Positions 16,291-24,451 of a DNA stretch of 64,000 bases are shown piece by piece. The DNA comes from DASPWW01 sp963841715 (GTDB lineage: Bacteria > Actinomycetota > Thermoleophilia > Solirubrobacterales > 70-9): NCBI GenBank assembly GCA_963841715.1, contig CAWJDP010000002.1:62001-126000 (forward strand). The letters run 5' to 3'. Made by a program: the position numbers and the translations under genes. The notes under the pieces are model-generated. The model was not told the origin of the DNA. It was given only the letters and a program-made list of their open reading frames with translations, and ran no database searches. Numbering within the stretch: position 1 is the first letter of the stretch; each line of letters opens with the position of its first letter.

Positions 16291-18033
16291 GTGCTACTCC
16301 TCGTCCTGTTTGGATTCGTCGCCGGAGCAGGCACGGCGCTGTCGCCCTGCGTGCTGCCCGTGCTCCCCGCCGTGCTCGCCGCGGGGACGACCGGCGGCAG
16401 GCGGCGGCCCCTCGGCGTCGTCACCGGGCTCGCGCTCTCGTTCACGTTCGCGACCGTCGCGCTCGTCTACCTGATCGATGCGCTTGGGCTCCCGAACGAC
16501 CTCGCCCGCACGCTCGCGATCATCGTCCTCGCCGGGTTCGGGATCACGCTGCTGATTCCCAGCGTGTCGGCGCGGATCGAGGCCTACGCCTCGCGGCTCC
16601 CGGTCTCGCCGATCGTCCGCGGCCGCGACGGCTTCGTGTCCGGGTTCGTTCTCGGGGGAAGCCTCGGGTTCGTGTACGCGCCGTGCGCGGGACCGATCCT
16701 CGCCGCGGTGATCACGGTCTCGGCGGCGCAGGACTTCACCGTCGGGCGGCTCGCGGTCGCGTTCGCGTACGGGATCGGCTCCGCCGTCGTCCTCTACGCG
16801 CTGATGCTCGGCGGGCGCCGGCTCAGCGATCACCTGTCCGCGTATCGCGGGCGTGTCCAGACGGTGATGGGCGTGGTGATGATCTCGATCGCGGCGCTGA
16901 TGTTCGCCAACCTCGACATCAAGTTCGAGAACGCGGTCGCGATGGACCTCCCGGCGGTTCTCGTCAGCCCGACCTCGAAGCTCGAGGACAGCGGCGCCGT
17001 GTCCAACGACATCTCCTCGCTGCGCGGCGGCGGGCACACGAGCACAGAGGCCGGAGCCGCTGAGGCGGCGGCCGGCAAGCGGCTGCCCGACCTCGGCAAG
17101 GCACCCGAGTTCACCGACAACCAGCAGTGGTTCAACACCCCCGGCGGGCGCGCGCTCAGCCTCTCGCAGCTCGAGCGGCAGAACCGCGTCGTCCTCGTCG
17201 ACTTCTGGACCTACACCTGCATCAACTGCATCCGCACGCTTCCATATGTCGAGGCCTGGGACCGGCGCTACCGCGACAAGGGGCTGACCGTGGTCGGCGT
17301 CCACACGCCTGAGTTCCCGTTCGAGAAGGAGGCCTCGAACGTCCAGACGGCCATCAACGACGACGGCATCCACTACCCCGTCGCCCAGGACAACGACTAC
17401 GGGACCTGGAACGCATACGGCAACCAGTACTGGCCCGCGCACTACCTGATCGACGCGAACGGCAACGTGCGCTACGTCCACTTCGGCGAGGGCGACTACG
17501 GCGCGACCGAGACCGCAATCCGCGACCTGCTCGCGGCGGCGGGTCACCGGGACGTCGGGACCAAGAACGCCAGCGTCAAGGCGGTTGCACCCTCGCGTAC
17601 GACGACGACGCCCGAGACCTACCTCGGCTCGGGCAAGGCGAGGGGGTTCGTCAACGGCCCGATCAAGCCCGGGATACACGACTATGGGACCCTGCCCGCG
17701 AAGCTGCCGCCCGACAAGCTCGCGTACGGCGGGCGCTGGCAGATCACCGGCGAGTCGGCGACCGCCGACTCGGGCGCGCGGCTCGATCTCAACTTCGGCG
17801 CCCGCCGCGTCTATCTGGTGATGGGCTCGACTGGCGGCCCGCGCAGCGTCAGAGTGCTGCTCGACGGCAGGCCGATCCCCTCCTCGCGCGCGGGCAAGGA
17901 CGTCCACGGCGGGGTCGCGACGGTCACCGGCCAGCGCCTCTACGACCTCGTCGACCTGCCGCGCGTCGGGCGCCACAAGCTGACGCTCGAGCCCGCCGCC
18001 GGGACGATCGGCTACTCGTTCACCTTCGGTTAG
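16291..18033 (+). CDS. dipZ: DipZ-type fusion: CcdA membrane domain, thioredoxin-like domain, C-terminal beta domain
   Basis: The 580-residue protein has a CcdA-like domain of six helices with its two redox cysteines (Cys20 in LSPCVLPVLPA, Cys132 in YAPCAGPILAA). An extracytoplasmic thioredoxin-like domain at about 265-420 carries CINC at 310-313 in DFWTYTCINCIRTLPY. A C-terminal beta-sandwich (about 450-580) resembles the carbohydrate-binding-like end of mycobacterial DipZ. It should pass electrons from cytoplasmic thioredoxin to exported thiols, for example during cytochrome c maturation; the window has a diheme cytochrome c gene at 27.8 kb. Start GTG 16291. Confidence 0.9.
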   Translation: MLLLVLFGFVAGAGTALSPCVLPVLPAVLAAGTTGGRRRPLGVVTGLALSFTFATVALVYLIDALGLPNDLARTLAIIVLAGFGITLLIPSVSARIEAYASRLPVSPIVRGRDGFVSGFVLGGSLGFVYAPCAGPILAAVITVSAAQDFTVGRLAVAFAYGIGSAVVLYALMLGGRRLSDHLSAYRGRVQTVMGVVMISIAALMFANLDIKFENAVAMDLPAVLVSPTSKLEDSGAVSNDISSLRGGGHTSTEAGAAEAAAGKRLPDLGKAPEFTDNQQWFNTPGGRALSLSQLERQNRVVLVDFWTYTCINCIRTLPYVEAWDRRYRDKGLTVVGVHTPEFPFEKEASNVQTAINDDGIHYPVAQDNDYGTWNAYGNQYWPAHYLIDANGNVRYVHFGEGDYGATETAIRDLLAAAGHRDVGTKNASVKAVAPSRTTTTPETYLGSGKARGFVNGPIKPGIHDYGTLPAKLPPDKLAYGGRWQITGESATADSGARLDLNFGARRVYLVMGSTGGPRSVRVLLDGRPIPSSRAGKDVHGGVATVTGQRLYDLVDLPRVGRHKLTLEPAAGTIGYSFTFG

Positions 18034-18042
18034 GCGAGGCGA

Positions 18043-19374
18043 CTAGCCACAGGGCACGCCGCGCGCGTGGGCGAGGTCGCAGTACGCCCGCTTGCGCTTG
18101 CCGTTTTCCTCGGTGATCCCGAACCCGCTCTCGCCGCTCGCCTTCGGTCCCGTGTCGCGGAAGCGGTGGACGACGACGGCCGGGATGTTGAGGCCCTGGA
18201 CGCGGCGGAAGAGCTGGTAGATGTTGACCAGGGCGCTCGCCTGCTGGCCCTCGGTGTAGTCATCCTTGCCGCTCATCGAGACGCCATACTCGGTCACCCA
18301 GAGCGGCGTCGATGCGGCGTTGTTCTCCTGCAGCACGTCGAGGATCTGCGCGAGCCGGATCCGGACGTTGCCGAGGTAGTCCTTGTGGAACGCCTTGTGA
18401 GGATAGACGTGGATCCCGATCGCGTCGACGTCGTTGAGCGCACCCTTGTCGAACAGCCGCCGCAGGAAGGTCTCGGTCGAGAGCCCGTCGCTGTCGTCGC
18501 TGAGGCTCGACGCGAGTCCGCCCGAGACCACGTTCATGCCCGGGTTCACGGCGTGGATCGCTGGGGCGACGGTCTTCAGCATGTCGGCGTACTGTCCCGG
18601 ATCGACATCGGTGCCCCAGAAGCGGTCGTTGCTGGGCTCGTTCCAGACCTCGAACCCGGCCGCGAGCGGGTAGCGGCGCACCGCGAGCTGCGCGAAGTGG
18701 GCGAAGTCGGAGAAGTGGTTGGCGCTCGGATGCTCGGAGTTGCAGTGCCCCGGGTCGGGCTGGTCCCAGCACGGCGCTCCGTAGAGCAGGAACAGCGGTC
18801 GGATGCCATCGGCGAGCATCCGCGCGTAGGTCTGGTCGTACGGCGCCCACTCGTATTGGCCCGGCTGGTACTCGACCGATGCCCACGTCAGCTGGGTGCG
18901 GCCGACGTTGGCGCCGAGGCCCGGCAGCTCGTCGATCATCGACGTCTTCGCGACGAACCCGTCGTTGGCGCCGAACAGCGCCGGCTGCGGGCCGAGCTGG
19001 GGATTGAGCGGGATCTCCTTCGTGAGCCGGTTCGTGCACGCCGGAATCAGCCACTCCTTGCCGTGAATCAGGAACCGGGCCTTCTCGCGGCACTTGTACG
19101 GCACGTTGCCGGGCCAGCGCCCGTGCGCGTACCAGCGGCAGATGAACCGGGTGTGGTTGTTGTTGCAGCCGGAGGCGCGGATGTGCTTGTAGCCGCGCTT
19201 CTTGAGCTGGCGCTTGAGCCCCTTCTTGACGCTCGAGTTCGTCGGGATCGCGCCGCTGGTCGCCGCCTCCGCGATCAGCAGGCACGCAAGGGCGGCAATC
19301 GCCGCCACGACGCCCGCGCCAATACGTCGTCCCGCCCGCATAGAGCCACGTATCGGCATGCCCGGATTGATCAT
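18043..19374 (-). CDS. Secreted clan GH-A glycosidase (cellulase/GH39-like)
   Basis: From ATG 19374 the product is 443 residues with a signal peptide (hydrophobic GAGVVAAIAALACLLIA). A basic cysteine-containing region at 45-115 precedes a TIM-barrel hydrolase. The retaining-glycosidase signatures are visible: acid/base Glu246 in FEVWNEPSN, IGIHVYPH at 320-325, and nucleophile Glu362 in PLWVTEYGVS. The substrate is not readable. It probably acts outside the cell. GAGAGG lies about seven bases before the ATG. The neighbouring genes concern glycan and methyl transfer. Confidence 0.82.
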   Translation of the reverse strand: MINPGMPIRGSMRAGRRIGAGVVAAIAALACLLIAEAATSGAIPTNSSVKKGLKRQLKKRGYKHIRASGCNNNHTRFICRWYAHGRWPGNVPYKCREKARFLIHGKEWLIPACTNRLTKEIPLNPQLGPQPALFGANDGFVAKTSMIDELPGLGANVGRTQLTWASVEYQPGQYEWAPYDQTYARMLADGIRPLFLLYGAPCWDQPDPGHCNSEHPSANHFSDFAHFAQLAVRRYPLAAGFEVWNEPSNDRFWGTDVDPGQYADMLKTVAPAIHAVNPGMNVVSGGLASSLSDDSDGLSTETFLRRLFDKGALNDVDAIGIHVYPHKAFHKDYLGNVRIRLAQILDVLQENNAASTPLWVTEYGVSMSGKDDYTEGQQASALVNIYQLFRRVQGLNIPAVVVHRFRDTGPKASGESGFGITEENGKRKRAYCDLAHARGVPCG

Positions 19375-19429
19375 GAGAAAACCTCTCGACAGGGGCTGCG
19401 GGGGGTCGGTCGAACGTCCAGTGGGGACG

Positions 19430-20377
19430 TCAGCGCGTGCCTCGTTGCTTCCGTCCCGAGAGCACGAGGTTGTAGAACAGCGCCGGCGGCAGCATCGGCT
19501 CCAGCAACGCGGTGTCGATGCGTTGCAGCCCAAGGTAGCTGCGGAAGGCGAACGTCTGCCACTTCCATGGGATCCGCTGCGGGTCGGCCGTCGCCTCGAG
19601 CGAGCGCAGGACCCAGCCGTAGGCGTTTGCGAGCAGCTCCTCGCCGCGGATCGCGACATCGTAGAAGCCGGCGTTTGCGAGCAGCTCGCGCAGGCCGGCG
19701 GGGGAGAACGAGTGCACGTCGACCTCCATCTCCAGCTCCTCCCCGGAGCCGTTGCCGACGGCCGACGTCGTGGCGGCGGGGCGCGGCGGGACGCCGACGA
19801 GCCGTCGCCACAGGGGCGAGACGGCGCGCGCGCCGCGCTTCGGGATCGCGGCGACCACGTCGCCGTAGCGGGAGGGCTCGCCGCAGAACGCGATCGTGCC
19901 GCCGGGGCGGAGCACGCGGTGGAACTCGTCGAACGCGCGCTCGAGATCGGGGATGTGGTGGAGCACAGCGTGCCCGAAGACGAGGTCGAAGCTCGCGTCG
20001 TCGAACGGCAATCGCTCCGCCTCTGTGCACGCGGTCGCGACGGTGAGCCCGCGTTCGGCCGCCGACTCGCTCAGCTTCGCGAGCATCCCGGTTGAGATGT
20101 CGGTCGCGGTCGCGCGCTCGATCATCCCCAGTTGCAGCAGGTTGAGCGTGAAGTAGCCGGTCCCCGACCCGATCTCGAGCGCGTCGCTGAACGGCTGCGC
20201 GGGCCAGCCGCTGAGCGCCTTCTCCATCTTCGCGCGGACCTGCTGCTGGCCGATCGACCCGAAGTCGATTCCCCACTTCGAGTCGTAGCTGTGGGCCGCC
20301 GCATCGTGGTAGAGGCTGTTGACGTGCTTGATGCGCTCGGCCGAGACAGGCGGCGGCGATGACGATTCAGATGCCAT
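19430..20377 (-). CDS. SAM-dependent class I methyltransferase
   Basis: The protein (about 315 residues from ATG 20377) has a class I methyltransferase fold. Motif I is ALEIGSGTGYFTLNLL, an acidic loop is ATATDISTGMLAKL, and motif IV/post-motif reads FDLVFGHAVLHHIPD and RVLRPGGTIAFCGEPS. The C-terminal third has hydrophobic segments and a SYLGLQRIDTALLEPM region, so it may sit near the membrane. It is divergent from a second methyltransferase across about 70 bases that contain a tandem repeat. The substrate is unknown. Confidence 0.82.
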   Translation of the reverse strand: MASESSSPPPVSAERIKHVNSLYHDAAAHSYDSKWGIDFGSIGQQQVRAKMEKALSGWPAQPFSDALEIGSGTGYFTLNLLQLGMIERATATDISTGMLAKLSESAAERGLTVATACTEAERLPFDDASFDLVFGHAVLHHIPDLERAFDEFHRVLRPGGTIAFCGEPSRYGDVVAAIPKRGARAVSPLWRRLVGVPPRPAATTSAVGNGSGEELEMEVDVHSFSPAGLRELLANAGFYDVAIRGEELLANAYGWVLRSLEATADPQRIPWKWQTFAFRSYLGLQRIDTALLEPMLPPALFYNLVLSGRKQRGTR

Positions 20378-20411
20378 CGAGCCGAGCACTATAGGGGCGC
20401 TGCACGCCCAG

Positions 20412-20438
20412 AGACTCGGGTTCTTAGACTCGGGTTCT
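20412..20438. repeat. Two 13-bp direct repeats in a divergent promoter region
   Basis: AGACTCGGGTTCT occurs at 20412-20424 and again at 20426-20438, one base apart, between divergent methyltransferase genes and only eight bases before the GTG start at 20446. Such spacing suits a regulator binding direct half-sites, or reflects a small duplication. Confidence 0.6.
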
Positions 20439-20445
20439 GGACCAC

Positions 20446-21183
20446 GTGCAGCAGAACCAGCCGCCGGGCGTCCCGCCCCTCGAGTTGACCGGCGAGCGGA
20501 CGCTCCCCGACGTCCCCGAGGAGAACTACTGGTTTCGCCGCCACCTCGCGGTCTACGAGTGGATCGCCGGGCGCTGCGACGGGCTCGACGTGATCGACCT
20601 CGCGTGCGGCGAGGGCTACGGCTCCGACCTGCTCGCGACGCGCGCGGCCAGCGTCGTCGGGGTCGACGCGAACCCGGAGGCCCACGAGCACGCCCGGCGG
20701 CGCTACCGGCGGCGGAACCTGCGCTTCGAGCGCGGGCTGATCGAGGATGTCGAGGGCCCGGCCGGCGCGATCGTCTTCCTGCAGACGATCGAGCATGTCC
20801 ACGAGCCGCAGAGGCTGCTGCGTTCGATCGCCGAGGCGGCGCCGGTCGCCTACGTCTCGACCCCGAACCGGCTCACGCTCGCGCCGCCGGGCGCCGAGAA
20901 GTCCGGCAATCCCTGGCATCTGCGCGAGTACGCGATCGAGGAGTACCGGGCGCTGCTTGAGCCGTGCTTCTCGGACGTGCGGATCCTCGGCCTGTTCCAT
21001 GCCCGGCGCCTGCGCGCGCACGAGCTCGCGATCCGGCTCGGCTGGGACCGCGTCCACCCGGCGCTGCGGATCACGAAGCCGTTCTACGACCGCTTCGTCC
21101 CCGCGATCGCGACCTCCGACTTCAGACTCGCCCCCGACCACCTCGAGCGCGCGCTGGACTTCGTTGCCGTCTGCCGTGCCTGA
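20446..21183 (+). CDS. SAM-dependent methyltransferase, Rv3030-like
   Basis: The 245-residue protein starts with the signature LELTGERTLPDVPEENYWF, then motif I DVIDLACGEGYGSDLLA, VVGVDANPEAHEHAR and IVFLQTIEHVHEP. It matches the methyltransferase class that in mycobacteria (Rv3030) sits directly upstream of a GH57 gene and a GT4 gene. The same order occurs here, which suggests methylation of an alpha-glucan-type polysaccharide. That role is inferred from synteny and family memory, not proven by sequence. Confidence 0.83.
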   Translation: MQQNQPPGVPPLELTGERTLPDVPEENYWFRRHLAVYEWIAGRCDGLDVIDLACGEGYGSDLLATRAASVVGVDANPEAHEHARRRYRRRNLRFERGLIEDVEGPAGAIVFLQTIEHVHEPQRLLRSIAEAAPVAYVSTPNRLTLAPPGAEKSGNPWHLREYAIEEYRALLEPCFSDVRILGLFHARRLRAHELAIRLGWDRVHPALRITKPFYDRFVPAIATSDFRLAPDHLERALDFVAVCRA

Positions 21184-21190
21184 AGAATCA

Positions 21191-22663
21191 ATGCCCGCCG
21201 GTTCCTCCGCTACCGCGTCCGGGCCGTCGGGGTCAGCGGCACCCGATGCGGTTGGTGATTTGGCGATCGTCCTGCACTCGCACATGCCCTACGTGGAGGG
21301 GTTCGGGACGTATCCGTTCGGCGAGGAGTGGCTGTTCGACGCCTTCGTGCGCTCGCACCTGCCGGTGCTCGAGCGCGCGCGCGACCTGACGCTGACCGTC
21401 TCGCCGGTGCTCGCCGACCAGCTCGAGGCCGGCGGCGTCCCCGGGCGGATGCGCGAGTTCGTCGCCGCGCACCGCATCGGCGCCGCCGAGCGCGACGCCG
21501 CCGAGGCCCCGGAGCGGGAGCGCCCGGCGGCCCGCGCCCAGGCGGAGCGCTACCGCGATGCGCTCGCGCGCCTCGACGAGCTCGGTGGCGTACCCCTCGA
21601 CGCCTTCCGCGCTGCGCGCGACCGCGGGGTCGAGCTCGCCGCATCGGCCGCGACTCACGCGGTGCTGCCGCTCGTCGCGACCGATGCCGGCGTCTGGCTC
21701 CAGATCGATGCGGGGGTGCGCTCGCACACCCGTCGCTTCGGCGCCCCGGCCGGGTTCTGGCTCCCCGAGTGCGCCTACCGCGCCGGGCTCGAGTCCGCGC
21801 TGGCCGAGGCCGGGATCGGCTGGTTCTGCGTCGACCAGAGCGCCGAGCAGCCGGATTCGCTTGCGGCCCTGTCGCCGGTTCGCACGGCGGCCGGCCCGGT
21901 CGCGTTCCCGATCGACTGGGAGACGATCGAGCGCGTGTGGTCGCGCGGCGGATATCCATCCGACCCCGCCTACGCCCAGTTCGCCGGCCTGTCGAACAAC
22001 GGCACGCGGCTGTGGGCGATCGAGGGTGGGCCCTACGAGCCCGAGCTTGCGGCCCGTCGGGCGCGCGAGCACGCGGGTGCGTTCGCCGACGTCGTAGCAA
22101 TGCGCCTCGCGCGCCACCGCCAGGAGCTCGGCCGCCGGGGCTTGGTCACGTTCGCGACCGACGCCGAGCTGCTCGGACATTGGTGGAGCGAGGGGCCGCT
22201 ATGGCTCGAGGCGCTGATCGAGGCGGCGCCCGCCCGCGGGATCGAGCTCGTGACGCTGTCGCGGGCACTCGAGCGCCACGAGCCGGATGCCGAGACCAAC
22301 GAAAATGGGCGCGCGCTCCGCCCGTCAACCTGGGGCGAGGACAAGGACCTATCGACCTGGGACGCCCCCGCGGTCGCCGACCTCGCGTGGGCGTCGCGGC
22401 GGCTCGAGCTGCGGTTGCTGCGCGAGCTCGGGGCGGGGCGGCTCTCGCGCGCGGCGGCGATGCGCGCGACCCGCGAGCTGCTCGCCGTGCAGTCGAGCGA
22501 TTGGGCTTTTCTCGATTCGCGCCGCGAGGCCGGCGACTACCCCTATCGTCGCGCGACTGAGCACGCGGAGGCGCTCCTCGAGGCCATAGACTCTCCCGCG
22601 CCGGACCCTCGGATGCGCAACCTGGCACCAGATCTCAGTCTCGTCCCGCTGCTGGAGCCGTAG
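21191..22663 (+). CDS. GH57-family alpha-glucan enzyme (branching enzyme-like, Rv3031-like)
   Basis: From ATG 21191 the protein is 490 residues. It has GH57 landmarks: LAIVLHSHMPYVEGFG near the N-terminus, the nucleophile region FWLPECAYRAGLE, and the catalytic aspartate region FATDAELLGHWWSEGP. A helical C-terminal domain includes STWGEDKDLSTW and the DUF1957-like WAFLDSRREAGDYPYRRA end. The family contains 1,4-alpha-glucan branching enzymes. It lies seven bases after the methyltransferase and 20 bases before a GT4 gene, consistent with one operon for a storage or methylated alpha-glucan. Confidence 0.87.
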   Translation: MPAGSSATASGPSGSAAPDAVGDLAIVLHSHMPYVEGFGTYPFGEEWLFDAFVRSHLPVLERARDLTLTVSPVLADQLEAGGVPGRMREFVAAHRIGAAERDAAEAPERERPAARAQAERYRDALARLDELGGVPLDAFRAARDRGVELAASAATHAVLPLVATDAGVWLQIDAGVRSHTRRFGAPAGFWLPECAYRAGLESALAEAGIGWFCVDQSAEQPDSLAALSPVRTAAGPVAFPIDWETIERVWSRGGYPSDPAYAQFAGLSNNGTRLWAIEGGPYEPELAARRAREHAGAFADVVAMRLARHRQELGRRGLVTFATDAELLGHWWSEGPLWLEALIEAAPARGIELVTLSRALERHEPDAETNENGRALRPSTWGEDKDLSTWDAPAVADLAWASRRLELRLLRELGAGRLSRAAAMRATRELLAVQSSDWAFLDSRREAGDYPYRRATEHAEALLEAIDSPAPDPRMRNLAPDLSLVPLLEP

Positions 22664-22683
22664 CGGTCTCCGCACGCGCGAAC

Positions 22684-23871
22684 GTGACCAGAGTCCTGAC
22701 GCTGAGCTGGGAGTACCCGCCCCTGATCGAGGGTGGGCTGGCGCGGCACGTGCGAAAGCTCTCCGAGAGCCTCGCGGAGCTCGGGACCGAGGTCCACGTT
22801 CTGACGCGCGGCGGAGAGGAGTCACCGCCCGAGGAGGTGATGCGCGGCGTGACGATTCACCGCGTCCGCGAGCCGACCCGGCCGCGCGAGCTCGGCGAGT
22901 TCGTCGCCTGGGTCGAGCGCATGAACGCCGACATGCTCGCTGCGGGGGTCGAGCTCGGCGACCGCTACGACTTCGATCTCGTCCACGGTCACGACTGGCT
23001 CGTAGCCGGCGCCTGCGACCACCTCGCGCGCCGCTTCGATGCCCCGCTCGTGACGACGATCCACGCGACCGAGCACGGCCGCCACCAGGGCTGGGTCGAC
23101 GAGCACCCGCAGTCGCACATCCACGGCGTCGAGCAGTGGATCACCAACCGCGCCGACCGCGTGATCGCGTGCTCGTCCTACATGCGCGAGCAGATCGCTG
23201 ACATCTTCGGCGTTCCCGAGCAGCGGATCTCGGTGATCGCCAACGGGATCGACCCGGAGGACCTGCAGACGCTCGACACGAACGGTCTCCAGCGGCTGCG
23301 CGCCGACTTCGCCGCGCCGGACGAGCTGCTCGTGCTGCTGATCGGGCGGCTCGTCTACGAGAAGGGCTTCCAGCTCGCGCTCGAGGCGATGCCGACGCTG
23401 ATCGAGCGGCTCCCGAACACCCGCTTCCTCGTCGCCGGGTCCGGGACGCACGAGGCGCAGCTCCGCAGCCAGGCGGACGAGCTCGGGCTGATGGACCACG
23501 GGACGTTCCTTGGGTGGATCGGCGACGATGTCCTGCACTCCCTGTACCGGATCGCCGACGTCTGCGTGGTGCCGTCGATCTACGAGCCCTTCGGCCTCGT
23601 CGCGCTCGAGGCGATGGCGTCGGGATGCCCGTGCATCGTCGCCGACACCGGCGGCCTGCGCGAGGTCGTCGTTCACGACGAGGTCGGGCTGCGGTTCACG
23701 TCCGGCGACCCCGACTCGCTGGCCGCCGTCACCGAGCGCGTGCTCTCCGACGCCGCCCTCGGCCGGCGCCTCGTCGCCGACGCGCTCGAGTACGTTCGCG
23801 GCTTCGACTGGCTCGACGTCGCGGAGCGGACCCAGGAGCAGTACTTCGCCCTCACCGCCCAGCGCGTCTAG
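22684..23871 (+). CDS. GT4-family glycosyltransferase (Rv3032-like alpha-glucan synthase)
   Basis: The 395-residue protein is a GT-B glycosyltransferase. The N-terminal domain has LSWEYPPLIEGGLARHVRKL; the donor side has LLIGRLVYEKGFQLALEA and the family EX7E motif in SIYEPFGLVALEAMASG. VHGHDWLVAGA and TIHATEHGRHQG are typical of glycogen-synthase-like GT4 enzymes. Following the GH57 gene, it probably extends alpha-1,4-glucan chains. GTG start at 22684. Confidence 0.88.
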   Translation: MTRVLTLSWEYPPLIEGGLARHVRKLSESLAELGTEVHVLTRGGEESPPEEVMRGVTIHRVREPTRPRELGEFVAWVERMNADMLAAGVELGDRYDFDLVHGHDWLVAGACDHLARRFDAPLVTTIHATEHGRHQGWVDEHPQSHIHGVEQWITNRADRVIACSSYMREQIADIFGVPEQRISVIANGIDPEDLQTLDTNGLQRLRADFAAPDELLVLLIGRLVYEKGFQLALEAMPTLIERLPNTRFLVAGSGTHEAQLRSQADELGLMDHGTFLGWIGDDVLHSLYRIADVCVVPSIYEPFGLVALEAMASGCPCIVADTGGLREVVVHDEVGLRFTSGDPDSLAAVTERVLSDAALGRRLVADALEYVRGFDWLDVAERTQEQYFALTAQRV

Positions 23872-23939
23872 GCGCACGGCGCACCCAGGGCACCGCCCCG
23901 TCCGGCCGCCTCGGCACTCTCGGCGGAACTGTCGTTTCT

Positions 23940-23961
23940 GACTCGTTTCGGACTCGTTTCG
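23940..23961. repeat. Tandem 11-bp repeat
   Basis: GACTCGTTTCG is repeated twice in direct tandem in the 226-base gap between the GT4 gene and the small gene ahead of ctaC. It is AT-richer than its surroundings and could be a regulator site for the respiratory genes; no function can be shown. Confidence 0.5.
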
Positions 23962-24097
23962 GTCGACGCCGAAGGCGCGCAAGGCATCGACCACGCTCAC
24001 GACATGGGCACAGAGGGAGGCCAACCCATAGACCCAGCGGACTGGCCGACTGCTCCGTGGCCCGACGAGAGCTCCCCCTCCCCGCCCAGGAGACTCC

Positions 24098-24379
24098 TTG
24101 TCCCCCTCGAGCTTGGATCCGCGCGGGGGATGGCTGCCGAGCGAAGCGCTGGTCGACAAGCGTGACCCGCTCCCCGACCCGCGGCGCGATCGACAGGTCA
24201 ACACCCGCCTTGGCTGGTCGGACGACTCGCTGCTCCGCCAGGCCGCGCACATCTACAGCGTCACGCCGACGACGCTGGCGCGAATGCTGATCAAGCGGGG
24301 ATCGCAGGCGATCTTCTCCGGCTTCTGGCTCGGGATCCAGCACGGCACCGACTCGCCCGAGGCCGAGGATCCGTCGTAG
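24098..24379 (+). CDS. Small protein of unknown function upstream of ctaC
   Basis: The 93-residue product starts at TTG 24098 behind an AGGAG-type ribosome site. It is hydrophilic, with a central SDDSLLRQAAHIYSVTPTTLARMLIKRG segment that looks like a small helical DNA- or protein-binding unit. I recognise no family. It ends about 70 bases before the ctaC start. Confidence 0.5.
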   Translation: MSPSSLDPRGGWLPSEALVDKRDPLPDPRRDRQVNTRLGWSDDSLLRQAAHIYSVTPTTLARMLIKRGSQAIFSGFWLGIQHGTDSPEAEDPS

Positions 24380-24451
24380 GCGTGCAGCCGTCCCGCGCGT
24401 GGCATAGGCTGCGCCCCGCAGCCGGTAGCGCGAGTTAGGAGGGTCGGTTCG

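Noticed and set aside
21191..23871. Plain glycogen biosynthesis as the only reading of the GH57-GT4 genes
   Set aside because: Not excluded, but the linked Rv3030-like methyltransferase makes a methylated alpha-glucan at least as likely, so it is reported as a synteny finding.
24004..24162. Short frame from ATG 24004 with GTEGGQPIDPADWPTAPW
   Set aside because: It overlaps the better-supported TTG-started small gene at 24098 and has no clear ribosome site; it might be a frameshifted N-terminus of it, but this cannot be shown.
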